From: a bacterium
GTDB lineage: Bacteria > 4484-113 > JALSIF01
Assembly (NCBI GenBank): GCA_026981635.1
Contig: JALSIF010000219.1
Location: 1 to 13,793 of the forward strand
Length of the DNA: 13,793 nucleotides
Direction of reading: 5' to 3'
This document shows, one piece after another, positions 8,317-13,793 of this stretch (positions within the stretch are counted from its first letter, which is position 1; each line of letters begins with the position of its first letter). The position numbers and the translations under genes are program-made. The notes under the pieces were generated by a model that ran no database searches, was not told the DNA's origin, and saw nothing but the letters and a program-made list of their open reading frames with translations.

Positions 8317-8880
8317 CTAGGCCATCAGGCGAGCCTCCGGTGCATTGAGCAATTCATAGAGCTCCTTGAGGGCGGTGCTCAGGCTTCCGTCTATCACCCG
8401 ATCGCGGCCCAGGTAGACCACCAGGCCACCCAGCAGGTCGGGATTCACCCTGAAGGTGGTGCGGAAGTTGTAGTCACTGAACTTCTTAATCACCGCAAGA
8501 AGCTCCTGCTTCTCCTCCTCGGTGAGCTCCACCGCACTCTCCACCACCACATCCTCCACCCCGCGATAGCGGTCGGTGAGGATGTCGTAGTAGTCCAGCA
8601 CCGCCTGAATGTCGGCCGCCCTCCCCCTGCGCAGCATGAGTCTGATCAGCTCAAGCAGGGGTCTTGCGGGAGGCTCCTCAAATAGCTCCTGGATAAACTG
8701 GAGCTTGGCCTCCAGGCTGATCTCGGGGTGCTGGATGAAGCGGCGCACCTCGGGATCGGAAAGCTTTTTCTCCAGGTACATGGCCTGCTGGTCAATCTCC
8801 TCCACCAGCCCCTTCTCTTTAGCCAGCTCAAACAGGGCGGTGGCGTAGCGCTTGGCCACTGGCAGATTTACTCCCTTCAT
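8317..8880 (-). CDS. atpH: ATP synthase F1 delta subunit
   Basis: Delta joins the peripheral stalk (b) to the top of F1 through the N-termini of alpha. The 187-aa protein begins with the six-helix bundle domain: AKRYATALFELAKEKG at about 9-24 is the family hallmark. The C-terminal domain carries the conserved NPDLLGGLVVYLGRDRVIDG segment followed by a final helix STALKELYELL. Length is typical (175-190). The ATG lies 11 bp after the atpF stop and has only a weak GGGGCGG nearby, so translation may depend on coupling with atpF. Sequence divergence is normal for this fast-evolving subunit, and synteny settles the assignment. Confidence 0.95.
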   Translation of the reverse strand: MKGVNLPVAKRYATALFELAKEKGLVEEIDQQAMYLEKKLSDPEVRRFIQHPEISLEAKLQFIQELFEEPPARPLLELIRLMLRRGRAADIQAVLDYYDILTDRYRGVEDVVVESAVELTEEEKQELLAVIKKFSDYNFRTTFRVNPDLLGGLVVYLGRDRVIDGSLSTALKELYELLNAPEARLMA

Positions 8881-8891
8881 GGCCGCCCCAC

Positions 8892-9383
8892 TCAGAGCTC
8901 CCTTAGCTCGCCGATGAAGCGCCTGACCAGCTGGTGGTGCTTCTCTTCATCCAGACCCTCGCGGAGGACCTTGCGGGTGAGGTCAAAGCTAAGGTCAATG
9001 GCCAGGCGGCGGATCTCCTCCTTGGCCGCCTCCCGCTCCCGCTCAATCTCCTCGCGGGCTCGCTGGAGCATACGCTCCTTCTGCAGCTCCGCCTCCTCAC
9101 GAAGCTTCTCGGCCAGCTCCTCCCCTTTGCGCATCGCCTCCTGGAAGCGCTTCTGGGCCTCGTCCTCAATCTTTCTCAGCCTCTCCTCCAGCTCCTTCTG
9201 GCGCTGGTCAAGCTCCGCCTGTCGCCGCTCGGCCTCCTTGAAACCCTGCTCAATCAAGGCCCGGCGCTGGTCAATTACCTCCACCACCGGCTTCCAGGCC
9301 AGCCGGTAGAGGACATACCAGAAGACCAGCGTGCCGATGAGGGCGATGGGGATGAGCTTTACCTGTTCAATGAAGAATTCCAC
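8892..9383 (-). CDS. atpF: ATP synthase Fo b subunit
   Basis: Subunit b forms the peripheral stalk that holds alpha3beta3 still. The 163-aa protein has one N-terminal membrane helix at about 10-28 (IPIALIGTLVFWYVLYRLAW), then the conserved KPVVEVIDQRRALI turn into a long, highly charged helix rich in Glu, Arg, Gln and Ala up to about residue 130, and a C-terminal delta-binding segment ending FIGELREL. The start is GTG, not ATG, and is supported by AGGAGG six bases upstream; this ribosome-binding site overlaps the TAG stop of atpE. A single b gene is present, so the stalk is probably a homodimer, unlike the b/b' pair of phototrophs. Confidence 0.96.
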   Translation of the reverse strand: MEFFIEQVKLIPIALIGTLVFWYVLYRLAWKPVVEVIDQRRALIEQGFKEAERRQAELDQRQKELEERLRKIEDEAQKRFQEAMRKGEELAEKLREEAELQKERMLQRAREEIEREREAAKEEIRRLAIDLSFDLTRKVLREGLDEEKHHQLVRRFIGELREL

Positions 9384-9389
9384 CCGCGC

Positions 9390-9395
9390 CCTCCT
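9390..9395 (-). promoter_or_regulatory. Shine-Dalgarno site of atpF overlapping the atpE stop codon
   Basis: AGGAGG lies six bases before the GTG of atpF, and its first two bases are the AG of the atpE TAG. This decides the GTG start and suggests translational coupling between c and b. Confidence 0.65.
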
Positions 9396-9609
9396 ACTTT
9401 ACGAAGGCGATCAGGAGCACGTAGAGGGTGAGCGCCTCAATGAAGCCCGCACCGATCAGCATGGCGGTCTGGATGCGGCCGATGGCCTCCGGCTGACGGC
9501 CCATCGCCTGCATGGCACCCATGCCCAGCAGGCCGATGCCGATGCCGCTGCCGATCACCGACAGACCAACTCCAAGTGCGTATCCGGCTCCCTCTGCTGG
9601 AATGCCCAT
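9394..9609 (-). CDS. atpE: ATP synthase Fo c subunit
   Basis: The c subunit forms the rotating membrane ring that carries the coupling ion. The 71-aa protein is a two-helix hairpin: helix 1 about 8-33 with the glycine-rich GSGIGIGLLGMGAM packing motif, the cytoplasmic loop GRQPE at 37-41, and helix 2 about 47-70 with the ion-binding carboxylate E58 (GFIEALTLY). Compared with the sodium-binding ring of Ilyobacter, the helix-1 Gln is replaced by Ile and the Ser-Thr after the Glu by Ala-Leu, so proton coupling is predicted. The ATG at 9609 is chosen because AAGGAGG lies 11 bases upstream and the protein then has standard length; the frame continues upstream but would overlap atpB and lacks family similarity there. 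Confidence 0.96.
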   Translation of the reverse strand: MGIPAEGAGYALGVGLSVIGSGIGIGLLGMGAMQAMGRQPEAIGRIQTAMLIGAGFIEALTLYVLLIAFVK

Positions 9610-9620
9610 TTTGGTTCTTT

Positions 9621-9627
9621 CCTCCTT
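9621..9627 (-). promoter_or_regulatory. Shine-Dalgarno site of atpE
   Basis: AAGGAGG on the minus strand, 11 bases before the ATG at 9609. The A-rich spacer is likely unstructured. The site fixes the 71-aa start rather than longer upstream alternatives. Confidence 0.65.
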
Positions 9628-9653
9628 CTTGGAATTTGTGGATCTCTCTTTGG

Positions 9654-9669
9654 CCCCGCTTGGGCGGGG
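9654..9669 (-). promoter_or_regulatory. GC-rich stem-loop in the atpB-atpE intercistronic region
   Basis: On the transcript CCCCGC and GCGGGG pair perfectly (6 bp, all G-C) around the tetraloop CCAA. It lies 25 bases after the atpB stop and 44 bases before the atpE start, with no U-tract, so it is not a standard terminator. At this position in other bacteria, leader structure raises c-subunit synthesis or stabilises the atpE mRNA; a similar role is inferred here. Confidence 0.6.
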
Positions 9670-9694
9670 ATAGCTTACAAGGATCGGTTCTAGC

Positions 9695-10582
9695 CTAGGC
9701 GGCGTGGCCCGCCTCCTCGTGGGCGTGCTCCTCATGGGGAAGGGATAGGGCGATATAGAGGGTGGAGAGGAGAGAAAAGATTACCGCCTGGATCACCGAG
9801 AGCAGTGCGGCCAGGAAGATGAAGAAGAAGTAGAGGAAGACGCCCATGAACTTGGGAAGTAGGCCGGTGCCCACCGTACCTACCACTAGGCCGCCAAACA
9901 CGGCCAGGAGCACATCCTTGGAGAAGATGTTGCCGAACAGTCGCAGGGAGAGGCTCACCGGTCGCATGAGCTTCTCCATCAAGTGGATGATGGCAAACAG
10001 CGCCCCCAGAAGGACGGTCATCACCAAGGGAAGGGAGGGGTCGTAGCCCACCAGGTGGAGGAAATACTTCTTGGGGCCGTTTCTCACCAGCTCGGTTATC
10101 TCGGTGGCGAAAAATACCACCAGCGCCATGCCGAAGTTGATCCCCCACACCGAGGAGGGAGGCTTCATCAGTACCACCAGCTCAAAGAAATTCATGAAGA
10201 GGATGACCACAAACAGCCCTCCCACCAGGCCGATGTAGCGGTCAACCTCCTTGGCACCCAGGATCTCCCCGAAGAATCTCCTCAGCCCGTCCACCACCCA
10301 CTCGGTGAAGATGGCAAACCGGCTCCCCGGCTTTACCCTGACCAGGCGGGAGAAAACCACCGCCCAGCCGAGGACGATGACGAGGGCTAGGGTGAAATAG
10401 AAAACAGTAGAGATATCCTTCACCGTGTAGGCGAAGAGGTCGGAGCCAAAAAGCTTGAACACTACCGTCTCCGGTGACGCATCAGGTAGTGCTCGTAGGA
10501 AAAGCAGGGTAACAAGATCGGGGAGCTCGGGTACGTGTACCCCGGCTGCCTCACCACCTTCACCGCCAACCAGGATAAACAT
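9695..10582 (-). CDS. atpB: ATP synthase Fo a subunit
   Basis: Subunit a provides the ion half-channels next to the c-ring. The frame is open further upstream, but I choose the ATG at 10582 (295 aa) because the upstream part overlaps the atpI-like gene and the ATG follows an AGGTGG four bases before it. The protein has five or six membrane helices; the signature LSLRLFGNIFSKDVLL contains the essential arginine, R214 in this numbering (E. coli R210). The penultimate helix has SVIQAVIFSLLSTLYIALS, with Q265 at the place of E. coli Q252. The spacing between these two residues is about nine larger than in E. coli, with a loop around GTVGTGLLPKF. The C-terminus is His/Glu-rich (LPHEEHAHEEAGHAA), which may face the aqueous side and bind metal, an inference. 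Confidence 0.95.
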   Translation of the reverse strand: MFILVGGEGGEAAGVHVPELPDLVTLLFLRALPDASPETVVFKLFGSDLFAYTVKDISTVFYFTLALVIVLGWAVVFSRLVRVKPGSRFAIFTEWVVDGLRRFFGEILGAKEVDRYIGLVGGLFVVILFMNFFELVVLMKPPSSVWGINFGMALVVFFATEITELVRNGPKKYFLHLVGYDPSLPLVMTVLLGALFAIIHLMEKLMRPVSLSLRLFGNIFSKDVLLAVFGGLVVGTVGTGLLPKFMGVFLYFFFIFLAALLSVIQAVIFSLLSTLYIALSLPHEEHAHEEAGHAA

Positions 10583-10586
10583 CCTT

Positions 10587-10592
10587 CCACCT
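10587..10592 (-). promoter_or_regulatory. Shine-Dalgarno site of atpB overlapping the stop of the atpI-like gene
   Basis: AGGTGG on the minus strand lies four bases before the ATG at 10582 and overlaps the TAG of the upstream atpI-like gene (10591-10593). It supports the shorter atpB start. Confidence 0.5.
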
Positions 10593-11046
10593 ACCTGCCT
10601 AACTCTGAGTGCCTCTTTCGCCCGCTTCCCCAAAGCTGGGACACACCCAGCCCCAGCAGGGTCGCGGGTACCGCTCCCACGCCCACAACAAGCCCCATCC
10701 ACTCGCCTCTAAGCCACCAGAAGATGGGGATAAGGCTAAGGAGCGCCGAGAGTTTAGCAACGAGAACTAGAAGTGTAAACCAGCCCGGCGGGGCGGGCCG
10801 ATCACCCCCCCCATGGAGGGGACGAAACAGGCTCCGAATGGTTGCCCCAAGCAGCAGCCAGTTTATAAGCGACCATCCCCCCATCACCAGCAAGGAGCGG
10901 TAGGTAAGGCCGGGAACTAGGGGAACAAGTGCCAGCCAAGCCAGGGTCCAGAAGAGGATGCCCAGGGCGACCCTGCTTTCCCGGTAGGGGGAATCGGGGT
11001 CGGCCGAAAACACCTCCCGCACCCAGCTTGGATCAGGAGCTGCCAT
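10591..11046 (-). CDS. atpI: AtpI-like membrane protein (ATP synthase accessory)
   Basis: The 151-aa protein sits immediately upstream of atpB, the usual place of atpI. Four hydrophobic segments are visible at about 27-45, 51-70, 89-110 and 116-138, separated by a proline/glycine-rich cytoplasmic loop (HGGGDRPAPPG). The four-helix plan fits the ATP synthase subunit I family, which helps assemble the c-ring in some bacteria; sequence motifs in this family are weak, so assignment rests on topology and position. The soluble N-terminus (1-25) is acidic and polar. The ATG overlaps the 3' end of the preceding atpZ-like gene by 14 bp, and no Shine-Dalgarno sequence is visible, so translation is probably coupled. 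Confidence 0.75.
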   Translation of the reverse strand: MAAPDPSWVREVFSADPDSPYRESRVALGILFWTLAWLALVPLVPGLTYRSLLVMGGWSLINWLLLGATIRSLFRPLHGGGDRPAPPGWFTLLVLVAKLSALLSLIPIFWWLRGEWMGLVVGVGAVPATLLGLGVSQLWGSGRKRHSELGR

Positions 11047-11278
11047 CGGTGAGTTTGGCCACCTGGCCGATGAGATTTGCCACCTCTATCAGACTTGCCA
11101 CCAGCCCCAGCAGGGTGACCAGGGGCATCAGGAAGGTGGTGCCCAGCTTGCCGTCCAAGAATCTGCCCAGAAAGAAGCCCACCAGGGGACCCGCCACCAT
11201 CACCATGGGGATGGTGCTGGCGATGGCATAGATCCTTAGCTGGCGGCTTAGCCCCTTGGGGTCGTCAAAGAAGCCCAC
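11033..11278 (-). CDS. atpZ: AtpZ-like membrane protein (ATP synthase gene-1 family)
   Basis: The 81-aa protein has two membrane helices, about 15-38 and 48-70, joined by a short loop. The glycine pattern GPLVGFFLGRFLDGKLGTT resembles the G...G...LD...GT signature of the small AtpZ/'gene 1' family that precedes atpI in many operons; in Bacillus AtpZ has been linked to c-ring assembly and divalent cation handling. The start is a GTG; a GGGGG run lies 14 bases upstream, so the ribosome-binding site is weak. It is the first gene of the atp cluster, only 18 bp after the stop of the metalloprotease gene, leaving no room for a conventional promoter between them. The 3' end overlaps the atpI-like gene by 14 bp. 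Confidence 0.75.
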   Translation of the reverse strand: MGFFDDPKGLSRQLRIYAIASTIPMVMVAGPLVGFFLGRFLDGKLGTTFLMPLVTLLGLVASLIEVANLIGQVAKLTDGSS

Positions 11279-11296
11279 TGGCCATAGCTTAGCCCC

Positions 11297-13306
11297 CTAG
11301 GGCATAAAACGGACAATCCAGGGCAGGTCCCGCTCGTCCACCACGCCGTCTCCCGACGGGTCCAGCCAGGGGCGGAAGAGACCGCTGGTGTTGTCCACCC
11401 CCAGGGGGAGCAGGTCGTTCAGGGTCTCCACATCCTTCCCGTCCACCACCCCATCCTCGTTGAGGTCACCCCTAAGGCTCATCACGTCAATGAGCACCAC
11501 ATCCTCCGAGGAGCCGAACTGGGGGCTGTCCACCTGGGCGCGGATGCGGTAGCGGCCGTTTCTGAGCCCGCCGAGCTGGAGGGCAAAGATGGCCGGCACC
11601 CCGTCCTCCACCCCATAGGGCTCGGCTGAGACCTCCCCCTCCCGCTCAAAGAAGAGGCGCACCTGGCTGGTGTCTCCCGGCCCCTTCACTTCAACCCGGA
11701 TGCGAAAGTCGTTTACTCCCATGGTGTTGTAGAAGGAGAGGTTGGGCGGGCTTACGATCTGGGCCCGGGGCAGGGGTCGGCCGATGTCCAGCGAAAAGCT
11801 CACCCCGTTGTTCTGGGCCAAACGCTGAATCTGGCTTATGTCAATGGAGTAGCTCCCGTCATAGGAGACCAGTGGCGGATTGGTGTTGCGGTTAAGCTCG
11901 GTCACCCCGGCCGTCCCCGGAGCGGGGTCGCCACCGTCACCCAGGTTGCCGGTCCCCTCAAAGCCCATCAGGTCAAAGTTGCCATCGGCCTGGATGAGGC
12001 GCAGGAAGGGGTGGAGGTCGGGATGGGGGTCCTCAAAGTCGTTGACGTTATACATGTTTTGCGGCCGGTTGGGGGAGAGGAGCAGCTCCACCATGCGCTC
12101 ATCCACCTGCCAGATGAGCAGGCCGGGAACCGGGTCGGTGCCGGTGGAGGGCTGATCGCCGAGATAGACAAAGGAGTTTCGCCTCGCCTCAAGCAGGAAG
12201 TACTCCTTCCCCTCGCTGCCGGGGACATCAATCCGGATCACCCTGCCCCGCCCCTCCGCCTGGTCGGCATCCAGCAGGAAGACGTTGAAGTCGTCAAAGT
12301 CCTGCAGGGTGGCCTGGTCCCAGCGAAGCAGTATCCGGCTTAGGGCAGAGGGGATGACGGCAGGGTCGGTGAAGGGGCCGAAGCCCATGATGTCCCAGTA
12401 GCCCACCCCGAATGACTCATCGCCGTCGTCGCCCGGATTGCCGCCCAGTTCGGCAAAGCGGGACAGGGGCCCATAGTCGTAGTAGTCGGGCAAGCCCATG
12501 AGATGGCCCACCTCGTGCTCAAAGAAGTGGAGCCCGTTGTCAATGTGGGACTGGTGGATGAAGATGGCCCTCCTTACCACCTTTCCGTCGTAGGTGGTCC
12601 CCAGGTCCATGAGCTGGCGGGTGAAGGGGACAAAGTCCTCAATGTCGGTGGGCAGGATAAAGATTATCCCGTCAACGTCGCCGTTCTGGTCGCTGTCAAA
12701 CTGGGCAAAGTCCACCTCCTGATCGGCAAGCTCCAGCCAGCCCCTAACATCGTCGTCGGTGATGCCGGTGAAGGGGTCGCCTCCCCCGTAGGTGTGACCG
12801 AGCTGATAGATCTCACCATCCTCGGCAGGATAGATGGAGCCGGTGAGGTCCAGCGAGCCGATGGTCTCGTCGTCCAGCCGGCGGGGAGTGGGGTCAAAGG
12901 TGGCCGGGTCGTAGTAGCTTGCCCGCCGGTAGTACTCCCTAAGGGACTCCTCCCCGTCCTCCGGGTCAACCGAGAAGAGGCGCTGGCTGATCTGCTGGTT
13001 GGTGTAGGCCAGGCCGTCAAAGTCGGTCAGGTAGCCCACCTTTAGCACCAGCAGGCGGATGGCCCCCCGGGTGGGCATGGTGTCATCAAAGGAGGGCTGC
13101 TCCGCCCCAAGCTTCCCCCCAAAGTAGAGGTCAAGCACGGTGGGCCCCTGGTAGCGGTCAAGCATCAGGGGAGGGGGCGGGGAGTTGCCAGTATGGCTGG
13201 GGAGTTCCCCCTCCGGCCGGCCCTGCCTCCCGCAGGAGAGGGAAAGGGCGAGCGCCAGGAAAATCACCAGGGAAAGCACACCTGAAGCTCTGAGGCTCAT
13301 CCTCAT
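11297..13306 (-). CDS. Secreted M6-type zinc metalloprotease with C-terminal dockerin-like repeats
   Basis: The 669-aa protein starts with a signal peptide: MRMSLR then a hydrophobic core to about residue 24, followed by C25. The residues before it (SLSC) are close to but not a perfect lipobox, so a lipoprotein is likely rather than certain. The catalytic domain follows the M6 (InhA-like) pattern: SLREYYRRASY at 121-131, a calcium-binding-like DSDQNGDVDG at 204-213, the zinc motif HEVGHLMGLPD at 264-274 (H264, E265, H268, D274) and WDIMG at 304-308. A beta-rich region with IVSPPN at 517-522 follows (about 515-610). The C-terminus has two calcium-loop repeats, DLNEDGVVDGKD at 614-625 and DPSGDGVVDERD at 649-660, typical of a dockerin. 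The ATG has AGAGGG nearby; a second ATG two codons later is equally possible. Predicted to act outside the cytoplasmic membrane on proteins; its target is unknown. Confidence 0.9.
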   Translation of the reverse strand: MRMSLRASGVLSLVIFLALALSLSCGRQGRPEGELPSHTGNSPPPPLMLDRYQGPTVLDLYFGGKLGAEQPSFDDTMPTRGAIRLLVLKVGYLTDFDGLAYTNQQISQRLFSVDPEDGEESLREYYRRASYYDPATFDPTPRRLDDETIGSLDLTGSIYPAEDGEIYQLGHTYGGGDPFTGITDDDVRGWLELADQEVDFAQFDSDQNGDVDGIIFILPTDIEDFVPFTRQLMDLGTTYDGKVVRRAIFIHQSHIDNGLHFFEHEVGHLMGLPDYYDYGPLSRFAELGGNPGDDGDESFGVGYWDIMGFGPFTDPAVIPSALSRILLRWDQATLQDFDDFNVFLLDADQAEGRGRVIRIDVPGSEGKEYFLLEARRNSFVYLGDQPSTGTDPVPGLLIWQVDERMVELLLSPNRPQNMYNVNDFEDPHPDLHPFLRLIQADGNFDLMGFEGTGNLGDGGDPAPGTAGVTELNRNTNPPLVSYDGSYSIDISQIQRLAQNNGVSFSLDIGRPLPRAQIVSPPNLSFYNTMGVNDFRIRVEVKGPGDTSQVRLFFEREGEVSAEPYGVEDGVPAIFALQLGGLRNGRYRIRAQVDSPQFGSSEDVVLIDVMSLRGDLNEDGVVDGKDVETLNDLLPLGVDNTSGLFRPWLDPSGDGVVDERDLPWIVRFMP

Positions 13307-13361
13307 CCCAGCCCTCTCACCTCTAGCTTACCCAAGATGGAGGGCAGGGATGACCGACCGG

Positions 13362-13377
13362 AGCCCCATTTGGGGCT
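13362..13377. repeat. GC-rich stem-loop between the two secreted-protein genes
   Basis: AGCCCC at 13362-13367 and GGGGCT at 13372-13377 pair perfectly (6 bp) around a 4-base loop. It begins 7 bases after the stop of the partial gene in the direction of transcription. No T-run follows, so it may be a mRNA-stabilising hairpin or an imperfect terminator. The rest of the 78-bp spacer shows no clear promoter. Confidence 0.5.
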
Positions 13378-13384
13378 GGCTCTC

Positions 13385-13793
13385 CTACTGCGCCGGGCAG
13401 CCGCCGATGGCGTCAAAGGAGTAGTGGTGGAGGGTCTCCGACTCTGCCTCAACCGCCCCCTCCAGGTTGAAGGTCATGCCGGTGGGCAGGCCGGCCGGCT
13501 GGACCGGGTAGGCGGCAAGCACATAGTCGCTGCCCGGCCCTCCCGCCAGGAGCATCCCCCGGTCAAAGCTAGCGTAGCGCTGGTCCTCTGGCTCCTCAAT
13601 GCCGGTGGGGCCATAGAAGAGATAGACGTCCACCCCCTGGTGCTCCATGTCCAGGTTGAAGGCGAGAAGCGACTCGGCCCCGCCGCTTGAGGTGTCGCCG
13701 GTGTTGGGGTTCTGGTCCTGGTCCAGGGCGACCCAGTAGCCCATCTTTAGCACCCGGTCCCCGTCGGTCTGGACCACCTGGGTGGGCAGGGGC
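13385..13793 (-). CDS. 3' end of a probable secreted protein, cut by the window edge
   Basis: Only the last 135 or so residues are visible; the frame stays open to the window end, so the GTG at 13777 is internal and not the start. The visible part is acidic and beta-rich. It contains MGYWVALDQDQNPNTGDTSSGGAESLLAFNL-type sequence in pieces: WVALDQDQNPNTG near the left, then GGAESLLAFNLD. The 'variable-aliphatic D-x-D-x-N-P-x-T-G ... G-A-(D/E)' pattern occurs in beta-sandwich domains of secreted and dockerin-containing proteins, which makes an extracytoplasmic location likely. A cysteine lies near the C-terminus (GGCPAQ). It is on the same strand as the metalloprotease, 78 bp upstream of it. 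I cannot name the family or the function. Confidence 0.65.
   Translation of the reverse strand, partial: PLPTQVVQTDGDRVLKMGYWVALDQDQNPNTGDTSSGGAESLLAFNLDMEHQGVDVYLFYGPTGIEEPEDQRYASFDRGMLLAGGPGSDYVLAAYPVQPAGLPTGMTFNLEGAVEAESETLHHYSFDAIGGCPAQ

Noticed and set aside
9610-9735. N-terminal extension of atpE
   Set aside because: The frame is open, but the extension overlaps atpB, has no family similarity, and the ATG at 9609 has a good ribosome-binding site and gives the standard c-subunit length.
10583-10702. N-terminal extension of atpB
   Set aside because: It overlaps the atpI-like gene in another frame and is Gly/Arg/Cys-rich with no membrane segment; the ATG at 10582 follows a ribosome-binding site.

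Overview
This 13.8 kb window comes from a moderately GC-rich bacterium. Its core is a complete F-type ATP synthase operon on the minus strand, and most genes have purine-rich Shine-Dalgarno sites. The sequence alone does not identify the phylum. A dockerin-bearing M6-type metalloprotease, a standard NadA and a poorly characterised cysteine-rich protein would fit an uncultured or deep-branching bacterial lineage; that is an inference only.

Layout from left to right. (1) Positions 1-971 (+) hold the 3' part of a nucleotide-sugar 4-epimerase gene cut by the window edge. (2) Positions 968-1879 (-) encode a 303-aa protein with a cysteine-rich N-terminal half and a C-terminal half resembling nucleoside deoxyribosyltransferase/TIR-like Rossmann domains. 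It is convergent with the epimerase gene. (3) Positions 1968-2258 (+) encode a small zinc-ribbon protein, divergent from (2). (4) nadA (quinolinate synthase) lies at 2268-3332 (-). (5) The ATP synthase operon spans 3432-11278 (-). In transcription order it reads atpZ-like, atpI-like, atpB (a), atpE (c), atpF (b), atpH (delta), atpA (alpha), an unrecognised 145-aa gene, atpG (gamma), atpD (beta), atpC (epsilon). (6) Positions 11297-13306 (-) encode a secreted M6-type zinc metalloprotease with a C-terminal dockerin-like repeat pair. (7) The 3' end of another probable secreted-protein gene occupies 13385-13793 (-).

All eight F1Fo subunits are present and intact: Walker A sequences in alpha and beta, the stator arginine in a, the carboxylate in c. 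Genes are tightly packed. Several Shine-Dalgarno sites overlap the stop codon of the preceding gene, which suggests translational coupling. The c subunit lacks the Gln/Ser ligands of sodium-type rings, so a proton-driven enzyme is predicted. The main anomaly is the extra gene between atpA and atpG, placed as if it were a subunit or accessory factor. A GC-rich stem-loop lies between atpB and atpE, where high c-subunit expression is needed.

No gap exceeds 300 bases; the largest spacers are about 80-100 bp (1880-1967, 3333-3431, 9610-9694, 13307-13384). I saw no tRNA, rRNA, CRISPR array, insertion sequence or phage gene.
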